Shown: positions 1 to 11,276, counted from the stretch's first letter. The stretch is 64,000 bases of DNA from Rhabditoides inermis (GCA_963966185.1 CAWZYM010000065.1:118501-182500), one strand, 5' to 3'. Notes: generated from the letters alone by a model not told the origin. Program-made: numbers and translations.

Positions 1-1295
1 GCTCGTGCAGCCATGATAGCTGCGCGCAAGAACACTATCTAAGTAGGGGTGATTGTATGTCCGATTGTATGTCCTTGCCCCGCTTTGTTTACTCATTGTT
101 TACTATTGTTTACACTTTGTTCCGGTTGTGTGCATGTTCTTCGTTCTGAAATGTTATGTACATATCTGTATATTTCCTCACCTTTCACCACTATATGTTT
201 TATGTGGTCCAATAAAGTTAATTATATAATTCTTGGTGGTATTATGAAACAATGCATAAACTAACAGAAACGCTATGAAGTGATCAATATCAGCCGATCG
301 ATTTCAAAATCGCGTCACCCGCGGGTCTTTTCAGAGATGCCCGCGGGATTCCCGCGCGAACCGCGCAGTTCTCGGGGCTCCCGCGGGGCGATCTCGCACC
401 GCCCCGCGTTGTACCAGAGCGGACCGCGCATTCATCCCGCGGGAGCCGCCGATTCACCGCGCGGGGACCGCGAGGCTTGTCTTAGTTGTCGCAATTGACA
501 CAACAAGACACCACAGTTAGTGATGAGAGAGACAGACAGCGCAAGTGAATTTCAACGGGGCATCTAAATTATGAGATATATAATTAAAGGATGTTTCTCC
601 TACCGTAATTCTAAGGGTGAGTCAAATATGTTAAATTTTTCTCCTACTGTAGATCTAAGGTTGAGTCTCGAGCGATCATCTTGAGAGATCATCATGGTTT
701 GTCATACTTCTCCTCCTGAGCTAACCGACATCCGGCATATAGCCATGCCACGAAAAGGAAGACGAAATAGGCACGCCGAATGGTTCAATTTGGAAATCGC
801 TGGAGACGGAGTGGTACCCAAAGGAGAATTAGGAAAAGCAGGGACATCCGCCGAACATATGAAGAAAGGACCTCGTGGACACGATGCTGTACTCTGGCCG
901 AGGAAGAAAGAACCGTGTGACGAGCGGCATTCGATCTACGGAAACAACCGGCAGAAGATGGCACAAGAAGACATGCACCAATGGATGATCATCATGGAAC
1001 CAGCAAGACGTACAGACTAAACCTATAGCCTGCGCCAGGCCGAGTTTTTGATCTACCTCGCTTGCAGTTCGAAATACGGTGCCATAACCGTCTGCCTCTC
1101 TTGTTTTGCGCGCTATTGCTGAGAGCTGACTCTCCGTCTTCCTCTGATCTACCCAACCGCGCGCAACTTATTGCGAGCATAGAACTATATCTATGCTTGA
1201 TATAACCTATCCGCCTGTCACATCTGTCTTTGATTCTGGAAGTGTAAATATTTAATACTTGTAGATGTGGGTTAGTCGATGGAATTATTTATCTT

Positions 1296-1590
1296 TTTGT
1301 TACCGTAATTCTAATGGTGAGTCATAGATCGAATCATTCTCCTACCGTAATTCTAAGAGTGAGCCATAGATCGAATTATTCTCCTACCGTAATTCTAAGG
1401 GTGAGCCATAGATCGAATTATTCTCCTACCGTAATTCTAAGAGTGAGCCATAGATCGAATTATTCTCCTACCGTAGTTCTAAAGGTGAGCAATAGATCGA
1501 GTTATTCTCCTACCGTAATTCTAAGGGTGAGCCATAGATCGAATTATTCTCCTACCGTTATTCTAAAGGTGAACCATCGATCGAACCATC
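1296..1590. repeat. 42-bp tandem minisatellite
   Basis: About seven imperfect copies of a 42-bp unit are arranged head to tail (core CTCCTACCGTAATTCTAAG then GTGAGCCATAGATCGAAT). Because 42 is a multiple of three, the array reads as a 14-residue peptide repeat in one frame, which makes a false 235-codon frame. Two older diverged copies lie at about 596-690, so the array once extended further left or was seeded twice. Confidence 0.85.
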
Positions 1591-1629
1591 TTGAAACTGA
1601 TATCGGCAGTACTTGTACTCATAGATTGC

Positions 1630-1935
1630 CCTCAAAGATTTTCGAGGACTCCTGGGTTGCCTTCTTGGATTGCATTTTTGAACTCGTCTGCCAATTGCAG
1701 GGGGGGCGTCCAACATGGCCCTTCTCGGTGAGCGTCCAGTCGAACATGCAGTCGAGCATGCCCCATCATCTGTCGTCGGTGCATCACATGCCCATCGTTA
1801 GAATCTCCATTTTTACATCTCGTAGTCATGTCTCTCGCCTTATCTCTTTGCACGGAACTCTCTCCGGGAGACTGATTCCGAGAATCTTCCTCTTCAGGAA
1901 GAACTACCATGGAACACCTTCCTCCGCAGTCTCAT
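1630..1935 (-). mobile_element. Decayed non-LTR retrotransposon 3' fragment
   Basis: The minus-strand translation holds LQLADEFKNAIQ, which matches LQWSDEFKKTIQ of the better-preserved LINE fragment at 53,085-53,575. The DNA also matches: CCTCCGCAGTC.CATCGGCGC occurs at the 5' side of both, and TTGCACGGNACT in the middle. The frame is broken and much of the unit is lost. This is an old copy of the same endonuclease/reverse-transcriptase family, in the same orientation. Confidence 0.6.
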
Positions 1936-3084
1936 CGGCGCGCTCCTCATCAGTGTGCGAAACTGTCCATACCGGCGATCATACCGACAGATGCCAGTCT
2001 CATTTTTGCAATACACAGTGACAGTGTGAAAAGGCTAATTATTTGTCGTTATTTTATATTTATATTTTATTGCCGTGTTACATAAACAGAGACATTGCAA
2101 AACAGGAAAAAAAATAGAGTACGACATTGGCATGTGTGAAAGGGTGACATAACATGAACGATAGAAAACATGGTATGATACAAAGGGAAAGGAAAAAACA
2201 TGGATGTGCTCAAATACGACGGATTTCAGACAGTGTCATTATTCTAGGGAGGATAGGTGTTGTTTAAATAAGGTGTGGTCACGGATATGTACAACGTCAG
2301 AAGGTAAGGCATTCCAGGTACTAAAAGCTTTCCTTACGTCAAGCGTCGAACTTACGACAGCGCTTTCGAATCTCATAAATCAGTACAGTTTTATCCGTAC
2401 ATCACAAAGGGAAAGTGAAGTTTATAATTTGACAAAACGTTGCCAAGCGAGAGCGTTACCACTACGCCACGTGGTCAGGTAAGCGTTACAGTGGAGTAGA
2501 GATATGAACGGCAAAAACAGAGATGCTGCGCATTTCGTTCAGTATACGGTATGTTCAAAATCCATGATAATGTTTTCAACGAAAAATCCTGAGCTAAGTG
2601 CGAGCCTATTATAGTATACGATACACGGTCCGTGAGTGTGATTGCACACAGTTTAGACTGCCCTCTTCTCCATTCTCTCTCTCTCTCTCTCTCTCCCTCC
2701 CCTCTGGCCAGGGTGACCTCGACCCCTATCCGTTGTCGCTTGGTGTGTCGGTTCGCTGGCGGCGGCCACTGCTCGACCCACTTTCATCCCCTTCCTTCCC
2801 CCTCTTCCCCCTCTTGTATCCTTGTTTTGTATTCTCGCCTGTCGCCTCGCTTGATCGATTTGTCGGCGGTGTTGCCAGCGTGCGTGCCGTTGATGTTTTG
2901 TTGTCTGGGCGGCGAGGCAGTCACTGTCCGATTGTCGCTCCGCCCAGTTGTTGTTGTGTCGAGTTGCGAGCTCGCTGCCCGCCCGCTGGCTATCGATTGT
3001 CGTTGTTCGTGTCGTCCGCGCGTTCCTTCCCACTCACTCACTCCCCACCCCACTCATTCACTCACTCCTCATTCGTTCAGAGGA

Positions 3085-4778
3085 ATGGTCGACGCGATCC
3101 GTGCGTCCTTCCGCCCTGCCACTTCCATAGGCGCCCCAAAATATGCGATCGTCAAGCTCGATGAGCGCACTGATGTGGGAGAAATGGTGTCGGTGAGTCG
3201 TCATGACTTTTTATTGCGCATATTAGAACGCATATTAGAAAAAACTGTTGTTTTGCTATTGATGGAAACGGATGATGCGTTGCAGTTTCTGTTCAGTCGC
3301 GGTCTCAGCGAGATTTCCTTCGTCAACGACGTCTACTACGGACACAAAGTGGGCTTGCCTTGTTTTGTACGTTTATGTACATGTTGTTTTTGCATACACA
3401 AGTTAATATGATGCAGGCTCGGGAGCGCTCAGCAGCCGGTGCGACGCCTCCGGTGCGCGCCCGGCCCGCCGTCCCTTCTGCCTCCCCCTTTGCCCCACAC
3501 TTCTCCGCTCCCCCACCTACACACAACAAACCTCAAGTACGTGTCGTGGCTAACTGTGTGATGTAACTGTATTGTAACAACTACTTTCAGGTGGATAAGA
3601 CACCTTCTCTGCGTCAGATACTCACCACCCCAGCCAGTGTGCCCTCCACGCGCCCCGTGGCGGCCATCGGTCAGTGGCTGGGTTGCTTGAGAGTGTAATC
3701 ATGCCTGTGCAGTGCCAGCGCCATCGTCGGAAGAGGTGTCTCCGGTGAGCGGAGAGGAGGAGAAAGACGAGGCGATAGAGACAGAGTCCAAGGCCGATCC
3801 ACTCGACGCTTCCGGAGAGGGCGACTTGGATGAAATGGACGAACAGGAGGTCAGCATTGATCAGGTAATATGTCGCGATTTCATTCCATTCATATTCCAT
3901 GAATTCCAGCTGAATGTGCCGTCGTCGCTGGTGGGACTGTTCAGCAACGTCAAGTCGGAGGAGTGCGAGGAAGATTGCGAGGGCGGAGTCAGCGGGTGCG
4001 GGGCCGGCGACGAGAACGACATGGCGGGTGTGCTACCGCAGGTGGTGTCCAGTCTCCTCTCCGGCAACTTCTCCGATTCACCTTTCCACGATGATTCATC
4101 TGTGGGTGGATCTGCTGGACCCACTCCGGCAAAGCAGGTGAGAGAAAGAGATGGAGAAAGAAGGACACATGTTGTTGAAGGCCAAGTTCGATCTTCCGTT
4201 CACTGTGGGCCGCCGCGCGCGCTCCGGTGGCTTCTCCCACGAGGTCTGTTCGTCCTCTTCCCCTCTCCCCCTTCTCACCGCATGTCTGTGTTGTGCCGTG
4301 TCCCTCCCCCTCTCTCTATTCACCGTTCGAGTGTAGTCATTGAAGGTGCACCAGTGCAATCTGTGCGGCTCCAAGATTCGCATAGACGGCAGTTCGATCG
4401 TCGAACGACACGTGTTCACTCACTGTAAGGACCTCGGCAGGTATCAATGCCCACACTGCAACATCCGCTCGCCAGGTAGGCCTTATTGATTATCATATTG
4501 ATTAACTATGTTGATTGATTGTCAGTCCGTTCGTGGATGGAGCGACACATGTCTTCCAAACACGGCAGCGAGGAGGAGTGCATGCGGATGCTCGATCCGC
4601 AACTGGTCGACCAGATTATGCAGGTAGGAAGGGGCGGGGCTTGGTGGGTGGAGCCTATTGGGTATATGCTAGCATGAGGCGAAGCTTGACGTTTGTGTTT
4701 CAGATGTGCGGCATGTGCTTTCCACAACTCGACCAGAATTCTGTTCGCGACGCGCTCAATGCTCGTCTCTACAAGTGA
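3085..4778 (+). CDS. ZF-A: tandem-array paired C2H2 zinc finger protein
   Basis: First member of the seven-gene array. Proposed exons: 3085-3192, 3286-3348, 3417-3537, about 3591-3670, about 3711-3864, about 3910-4137, 4338-4474, 4525-4623 and 4704-4778. Exons 1-2 give the family N-terminal module (PKYAIVKLDERTDVGEMVS, then FLFSRGLSEISFVNDV). The middle is proline-rich and then acidic. Finger 1 is C-x2-C-x14-H-x3-H (CNLC...HVFTH) and finger 2 C-x2-C-x11-H-x4-H (CPHC...HMSSKH), with an intron inside finger 2. The C-terminus carries the family motif MCFPQL. The frame stays open upstream of ATG 3085 and an acceptor-like TTCAG precedes it, so a further 5' exon is possible. The fingers suggest a nuclear DNA-binding protein; its targets are unknown. 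A MITE lies in the probable 3' UTR and AATAAA sits at 5150-5155. Confidence 0.75.
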
Positions 4779-5253
4779 ATTCCAGTTTTCTCTTCTATTT
4801 TCATTCCTCCGGGCGCATTCGTGTAATAACAAGTATAGGCCCCATTATACTTTCACGCTGACGCTGACGCTCCCGTGCAAAAGATGCACCTATCGATTTT
4901 GATCACGCTGCGTCAACGAAATCAATAGTTGCATCTTTTGCACGGGAGCGTCAGCGTCGCGTCAGCGTCAGCGTGAAAGTATAATGGGGCCTTATAACAT
5001 CGGTATTATGCTACAGTATTCCTCTCCTCTTTTCGTGGTCCGTGTTACGTGTGATGTGCTATTACCGTAGTTGTCTGTCCAAACGTTGTGATGTTATCAT
5101 CTTGTCCTACCCGTATAACTCTTCTGGGGTTGTGTTCTGTTATTATACAAATAAAGAATTGGATTTTTAAATGAGTCTATCATGAGTTGTGTATTGCTTT
5201 GTAATGCACTGTCATTGAGCAGTATCTAACCGGTATCAGACTACTAGTAGATA
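4779..5253. other. ZF-A 3' UTR / ZF-A to ZF-B spacer
   Basis: The spacer holds the 156-bp palindromic MITE at 4837-4992, then a likely polyadenylation signal AATAAA at 5150-5155. No RNA gene or further exon is seen. If AATAAA is the signal used, the MITE is transcribed inside the ZF-A 3' UTR. Confidence 0.55.
4837..4992. mobile_element. 156-bp palindromic MITE
   Basis: The ends are long inverted repeats: AGGCCCCATTATACTTTCAC at the left and its exact complement at 4973-4992, continuing inward through GCTGACGC repeats, CTCCCGTGCAAAAGATGCA and beyond. Only a short loop is left, so the RNA would fold into a near-complete hairpin. Both ends are flanked by TAT (4834-4836 and 4993-4995), a probable 3-bp target duplication. 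No coding capacity. Confidence 0.85.
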
Positions 5254-6802
5254 ATGCTGCTTAGAATGGGTGGTCCTCGATTTATGGTTGTCCGACTCTC
5301 AGACGGAATCAATATAGGAGATCTGATGAATGTGAGTGGATGCGTGCCTCTCTCTTATCCACTTCCGACTCCCTTCAGGACCTGCTGCGACGCGGACTCT
5401 CTGATATCTCCTTTGTCGATGACGTCATCCACGGAGGAGACATGATGAAGAAGCTGCACGAGTGGGCGTGCGAGTGCCAGCAAGAGGCCCCGCCCTCTGT
5501 CGATCCGCCTCCCGTTGCTCCACCCCCTGCAGTCACGCCCCCGCAGCTCAAGCATCTGCTGTTGGATCCGGCCGATCAACCGTCCTCATCCAGCGGTCCG
5601 AGCATCCATCCTCTACCGTTTGCCTACTTGCAGCAGTCGCAAGTAAAGATGGAGAGGGCGGAGTCTGCGGAGGCGGAGCTTGATGTGGGCGGGATGCTGC
5701 AACAGTTTCTCGGACAGAATGGTGAGTATCGACCTTTTTCTCCATCTTTCTCTCTGGATGAGCTCTCTTCAGACATGGAGGACGACGACGGAAAGGATGT
5801 TCTGACAGAGTCGGATGGATTCGCGCAGCCAGAGACAGTGAGTTCTACTTTCCCTCCTCCCCCCGCTCCCTCTCTAATGTTTTGCTCGGCAGCAGTCTCG
5901 GAGTCGTATGCGTCGTAGCAGGAGTTGTACGCAGTGTGGAATGCAAGTGAGTAGAGTGGAGGGAGCGAATGTGAAACAGGAAGAGGAGGAGGAAAGGTAG
6001 ACGAGTTATCACTGATAAAGGATACAGAAGGCAGGAGTGTGAGGAGTGAGGAGATGATAGGAAGTGTTGAGGTGCGGTCGGATCTATCTCGGCTCATCCA
6101 GCACATCAATCAGCATCACACCACACTCCCCGAGAGATGGCGATGCTCACAATGCGAGCATACCGCCCACGGTGAGAGCATTCCCCCCCCCCTCTCCTTT
6201 TACAGTATCCTTCACAGCCCGCTACCACCTCCGACTGCATATCACCAATCAGCACGGGGGCGTGGGGGCGTGTCTATCCAATATGGACAAGGAAGGAGAG
6301 ACGGCGCTCATACACTACGTTGAGGAGTTCTTCCCCGAGATAGAGGTGAGCAAGATAAGAGGAAGGAGTGGAGAGATCTGATTTAGGAAGAATCGGTGGC
6401 GGACTCTGTGTCATGCAAACTGTGCGGTAAAGAGATTCGGAAGAGTGCGGAGAGGAGTGGACTGGTGAGTATGAGATGAGGGATTGAACTGGATCGGATC
6501 ATTGTAGGTGCGCCACTCGATGATACATCTGCCCCTCAGTGTACCGCACCGATACAAGTGCGCCCATTGCAACCTCAGCAATCACGGTAAGGAATGAAGG
6601 AGAGAAAGAGGAGAGAGAGAGAGGGGGGGGGGGGAGGGATAGAGGGAGGGAGGAATGGAGAGATATTCGGTTTCCAGTGCGTGGCCACATCCGTGCTCAC
6701 TACTCCAAGTTGCACCCTGGCCTCCCCTTCTCAGTCGAGGATAACATGAATGCGTCTATGCGACGGGCTCATCAGGATGTGTTCGCTGCCTGCTGGAAGT
6801 GA
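5254..6802 (+). CDS. ZF-B: four-finger member of the array
   Basis: Exons: 5254-5331, 5379-5721, 5773-5837, 5894-5947, then about 6070-6171, 6209-6345, 6389-6463, 6508-6585 and 6678-6802. The N-terminal module is diverged (PRFMVVRLSDGINIGDLMN, then DLLRRGLSDISFVDDV). The middle is rich in proline and acidic residues. This copy has two finger pairs. The first is CTQC...HINQH and CSQC...HITNQH; the second is CKLC...HSMIH and CAHC...HYSKLH. Both second fingers are split by an intron at the equivalent place. A CFP-like motif (FFPEIE) follows the first pair. The exon joining CTQC to its histidines (5948-6070) is uncertain. Internal duplication of the finger-pair cassette is the simplest explanation. 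No catalytic domain; likely nuclear. Confidence 0.7.
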
Positions 6803-7545
6803 GACGGAATCACAACAGCAATATCACACACTATGGGTTTTGTTTTGCATAAAGTAACTGTATCTCTGCTGTGGTTTCGATTCAATGAGTGGACTGCTTG
6901 GTATGCACCGGTTGACGATACCTAGAGGGATGTGAATGTACATAGTACCTGCATGTGCATAGTGTAGTGCCGGTGTGTGTGCATGCACTGAGAGCTTATC
7001 GATCAGTCGTGTCTCCCATGCGAGTGTAGTTGTCTGTGTGTGGTGTGCGTCTGTGTATTGCGTGCACTGACTGCATGTGTGTGTGCGTGTCTGCCCCTCC
7101 TCCCTCCACACACTCTCTCTCACCCTTTCATTGTCTCACCCCGCGCAGTGAGTGCGCACTCTGCACAGAGAGAAGAGCATTGCAGTGTGTACGTTGTGCT
7201 ATGTGTGGTCTTGTATGTGGTTGATAGACAACGATTCAAACTCGTGATTCTTGAGACTAATATGCAGCGTTTTACCCAAGATGTATGTATTCAAGTCTTC
7301 TCTTTCTTTTTATTTAAGAACTCTACTCCTCCTCAGCTGTTTCTGGTGATCATGTATTCCCGCCACTTGCACTAGTCGCATTGTACGCTGGTCGTGTTTG
7401 AGGTTTTCGTGTGATAAGAGAAAGTGAGAGCGGACTGATTCAATCGATCAGCTGTTCGCTGATCAGGCGAGAGAGTGCGGTGAGAGTGGAGAGTATATGG
7501 TACGAGAGGAAGTGATCGTTGATCAGTGAGTGAGAATGTGTTCAG
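6803..7545. other. ZF-B to ZF-C spacer
   Basis: About 740 bp with no exon. It contains GT-rich simple sequence (7020-7100) and, just before the next start, CAGCTG/TGATCAG words (for example 7447-7470). It probably holds the ZF-B 3' UTR and the ZF-C promoter. Confidence 0.45.
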
Positions 7546-9795
7546 ATGGCAACGACTGCTTCGCAATCGCCTCGATATGCAGTCATCCGCCTGAAGGAGA
7601 AGACAGACCTAGCAGAGCTCTTCACGGTGAGTCTCTCTCTCTCTCTCTCTCGCTCTCTCTCACCCCTTCTCTCTCTATCCCCCCTCTCTCTCTCTCTTCC
7701 GGCTACAGTCGTTCTCCTGAGCAACTGACTGCCGGTGGTGTGTGAACGAGAAATCAGCTGACGTCTGGTTGTTGAAAATGGGCCATGATCACATGTTACA
7801 CTCACCTCGCTTGGAAACAATCAGCTGATGGATTGACGAAGCTGGAAGTGGGCGGGGCGTCCAGCTGCCGATTATTCAGCTGATTTCGATTTGGTCTGCT
7901 GAATACCCCATTCCCAGCAGTCTGCATTCATTTTTGTATTCGCTCTTTATTTCAGTCTATTGAATGCAATCAATTGTCCCCTGTCTTCAGCCCTTCTTTC
8001 AGCGATTAGCTCGCTATCAGCTGAAGGCCTCGTTATCAGCTATCACATAACAGTCGATATTCTGCATAGATGCGTAGTTGGCACTTGCGTGTATATGTAT
8101 TGCTTTATTCTCTTTCGAAAAGTACGTAAGTAAAGAGAAGAGGTTTGTCTGGATCTGATTCAACAAAAGCACATGCATAAAATCTCTTTGCAGCTGACTA
8201 AAATATCAAAACAAACCTGCTCTTTCGAATTTATGAAAATAGAACATAAATATTATGCATTATAATAATTTATTTACAGTGAATTATAATAAAAATTTGG
8301 CCTATTTCACAGTCACCTCAGATTATATATTTTTAATGTTTAAAAACACATTTTAGAGTGATTCGAAAGAGCAGGTTTGTTTTGATATTTTAGTCAGCTG
8401 CAAAGAGATTTTATGCATGTGCTTTTGTTGAATCAGATCCAGACAAACCTCTTCTCTTTACTTACGTACTTTTCGAAAGAGAATGGATGTCCTTTTCTCA
8501 AATTTCGAAGAAATTTTTTTCACATTGGTGAATTACGAAAATAAAATATACATATTACAAACTCACTAGTCAGAATGTCATGATTGAAAATACAAATAAC
8601 TTATACAACAATACTACAGTAATATTCACTGGTTTGAAATTATAATTTATAAAATAGTTTCTGTGATTCCCGCTTTTTTGAAACTGATAGATCATGTGTT
8701 GCCGAACAATGTTGTGTTATATAACGAATGTATCTCAATTAGAAACCTTCGATATAGCTTGGTCTAATCGCTCACGCCTCTGCCGGTCGCTCATTGACGC
8801 GCGCTACACACGTTACAAATTTCTCTCTTCTTCCCTTCATCTCGCTCACGAAAGTTGTGAAGGTGGTCGTCACTCCACCGTGACTAGCGGTACATCATTG
8901 GCCGCCAAGAGGATTGAACTCGGGACCGCATGATAGCTGCGCGCACATATACTGCGCTAGCCACCCCATATTCTCAAAGAAGTTTCATCATGATGTGGAA
9001 TAGCTCAAGTGGTAGGGTGAGGGCGTACTGGTACTAACCAGGTGCGTTCGTTCTTCATATCTGCCTGTTTGTTTTGCGAATGTTTTGCGAATGTTTGTAA
9101 ATGGATTCGAATGTTGCTTTTAGAATCATTTATGTATGCACATACGTACATTAGATTTTGAGCCACAATGACTACAGAGTGCGGGTGAGACGCGGTGGGA
9201 TGCGGGTGGGATGCGGGTGGCTGACGACTAGTTGACGGCCCGCGCCCCACCTGCACCCCACCCGCACTCTGTAGTCAGTGCACTAAAATCTCGGTCATGA
9301 ATTGTAATTGCAGAGCCGAGTGCGTTAAACTGATCTTCCTTAATATATGTTAATGGCAGTATTACTGTTAGAATTGGGAAGTTGTGGCACAGAGATCAAA
9401 GCAGCCTCACCCGCACTGCTCTGCTCTTCCGCTATTCGCACGTTCTTTAACTGCCGAGCGCTCTCACTCGCCCTCTCCTCACCGATCGATCCATTTGATT
9501 TCAGGCCGGCTGCCTGCTCGCACGAGAAAGCGAGAGAGCGCGCAGAGAGCGTGCGCGAGTGAGAGAATCAGAGGTCAGAGAGAGAAAGAGAGTGGCTGAT
9601 CGAAAAGCGGGGCATGCTCGGCTGGAAGAAGAGAGAGAGCGCGCAGAGAGCGTACGCTCGTGAGAGAGCCAAGAGGCCGGGATGTGAGAGTGGCTGAGCG
9701 AGAGGCGGGGCATGAGCGTTTGGCCAATCAGATTGCACTGACAGTGGGCCGAGCGACCAATGAGCGCAGAGTGCAGTGGGCGGAGCTTACGTGAT

Positions 9796-9840
<45 letters not shown>

Positions 9841-10984
9841 AAACACGTTTAGTGGCAGAATGAGCGAAAAGTTGTTTTGGATATTTTGGAAGCCGCAACC
9901 GATATTTATTTTTTATGTATCATACTCATAAGTCTTGTCAAATGATATTCTAACAAAAAAAACACATACTATGGAGTATATCGTATTGGGATAGAGGAAA
10001 TTGAGTATGCCTTGGGGGGGGGGGGTGACGCGCTGCGCGCGTCAAAGATCAAGACAAACGGGCGGCGCTGCGCGCCGCCCTCAATGCGTGTCATTCAGAC
10101 GCTTCTCTCTCGCGGTCTCTGTGAGGTCTCCTTCGTCAACCACTGCATCTACGGCGAAGATGCTCTCGATATCATCAGCCGCAAGTTCCTGTCGGATGAT
10201 GCGCATGGCAAGAGGGGTACGGTAGCCAATGGCCAGACATCTCTCGCCGTCGAGAAACCGGAGCGACCGAGTGAGTGCGCTGCGTTTTTGGTGCGAGTAT
10301 AAGAAGTTGTTGTTGAGATGGCACAGCGTCTGCGCATATCCCGCTTTTCGAAGTCCATGAAGACGAGAGGACAGAGGACGCTCAGGTAAGTACACATGTG
10401 TCAGCATTGTTTTATTTTTTATCTGTTGTGTTCTAGTCTCGCAAGCGCCGACATGTGGATGCGAGTCCGTCCGCCGCCCTTCCTTCTAATACCCATGCTC
10501 CGCCCCCACAAGCCACGCCTTCCCGGCCTTGTTCCGGAGCGACGCCGCCTAGTCTGGTGGTGACACAGGCGGACAAGGACGTGCCTTTCCTCAAGAGCAA
10601 GGTGGGGAGAGAGAGGGGAGAGGACGAAGAGAAGAAGAGGGAGAGGAGACGTGGTTGTTTCAGGAGAAGTGCACCATGTGTGGTACGTGGACGTACCGGC
10701 ACAAGATCGCAGTGTTGTCTCATGTGTCGCGCCACTCGACCTACCCTCCCAGAAAGTGTCCGTACTGCATGGCCACAAGAAACAGTGAGTCCCTCTTCTC
10801 CCTTCTCTCTTCCACCTTATCTGCCCTTCTTCCCTCTCTTCCTATCTCACGCTCTCTGTGTATTGTGTGTTTCTGCTGTATGTTCTGTGTTGGCTAAGGA
10901 GCATCTTACAGGAATCGACAACCTGCGAAACCACATTCGCAACGATCACCCGGTAGAGTTCGAGAGACACGGGTTGGTGGAGAG

Positions 10985-11029
<45 letters not shown>

Positions 11030-11276
11030 GGATATGATGTGCAGGTTCGTGGATCCTCGCACGGAGGAGGAGCAGGTTGATGATGTGCGTCTCATGTCCG
11101 TCTGCTTCCCCGTCTTCTATCAGAACTACTCTGTGAACCAGCAGCTTCGATCAGCTGATCGGCCGACTGATCTGACAGTGTCATCTAATGGAGAAGGAGA
11201 GGCGGTAGCTGATCCCGCACTCGCCGCCGCTCTCTCCATACACGAGCTCTTCCGGAATGTCAAAGAGGAGGAGTAG
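7546..11276 (+). CDS. ZF-C: array zinc finger gene with transposon-filled first intron
   Basis: Exon 1 (7546-7626) encodes PRYAVIRLKEKTDLAELFT. Exon 2 (10099-10270) encodes TLLSRGLCEVSFVNHC and follows a 2.47-kb intron, most of which is the mobile element at 8107-10086. Later exons: about 10329-10386, 10437-10600, 10662-10783, about 10911-10990 and 11045-11276. Finger 1 is C-x2-C-x13-H-x3-H (CTMC...HVSRH); finger 2 is CPYC...HIRNDH, split by an intron. The family motif SVCFPVF follows, then an acidic tail ending IHELFRNVKEEE. The element ends only 12 bp before the exon-2 acceptor, so the element now supplies the branch-point region. The reading frame itself is intact, so the gene may still work. 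Confidence 0.72.
8107..8484. repeat. Foldback (inverted repeat) end of composite element
   Basis: The arms begin ATTCTCTTTCGAAAAGTACG and end with its complement. They run for about 120 bp each, separated by about 140 bp of AT-rich loop. The same foldback is at 35412-35792. The arm contains TACGTAAGTA, a good match to a splice donor on the outward-reading strand, which matters for the copy in beta-adaptin. Confidence 0.85.
8107..10086 (+). mobile_element. Composite element, copy 1 (intron of ZF-C)
   Basis: This block recurs in inverted orientation at 32515-35792. One end is a 378-bp foldback (8107-8484) with arms of about 120 bp. Next come a unique segment, a tRNA-like module on the minus strand (about 8889-8975; box-B-like GGATTGAACTC in plus orientation), a second on the plus strand (about 9000-9060; TAGCTCAAGTGG), a hairpin (9171-9281; CTACAGAGTGCGGG paired with CCCGCACTCTGTAG), Arg/Ser-codon-like GAGAGCGCG repeats, a (CGT)n run at about 9796-9841, and a GC-rich end (GGGCGGCGCTGCGCGCCGCC). 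No protein domain is visible. No target duplication could be settled. Confidence 0.8.

Larger units (their letters stand above)
1..2600. other. Gene-poor, repeat-rich left flank
   Basis: No exon chain can be supported here. The first 45 bases resemble part of a tRNA-like module that recurs near 8,890-8,975 (shared block atgatagctgcgcgca). Positions 305-480 are strikingly GC-rich (CCCGCGGG and CGCGCGG words) inside AT-rich surroundings. Positions 596-690 and about 1,296-1,590 hold a 42-bp minisatellite, and about 1,630-1,930 a decayed LINE. Near 2,430-2,480, on the minus strand, lies another tRNA-like 5' half (GTGGCGTAGTGGTAACGC). Open frames are short or made of repeat sequence. Confidence 0.6.

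Noticed and set aside
1296..1590. CRISPR-like regular repeats
   Set aside because: Units abut with no unique spacers, and the genome is eukaryotic; it is a minisatellite.
1314..2021. 235-codon plus-strand frame
   Set aside because: It is made by a 42-bp minisatellite followed by antisense LINE sequence.
2598..3084. Possible 5' coding extension of ZF-A (open frame from 2632)
   Set aside because: The sequence is CT-rich and low complexity, unlike the first exons of the other members, which begin a few residues before PKYAVV. Kept as upstream/UTR.
8107..10086. Composite element as an LTR retrotransposon or intron-creating introner
   Set aside because: There are no matching terminal direct repeats and no gag/pol. 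In ZF-C about 480 bp of native intron remain on the 5' side, so the element did not create the intron.
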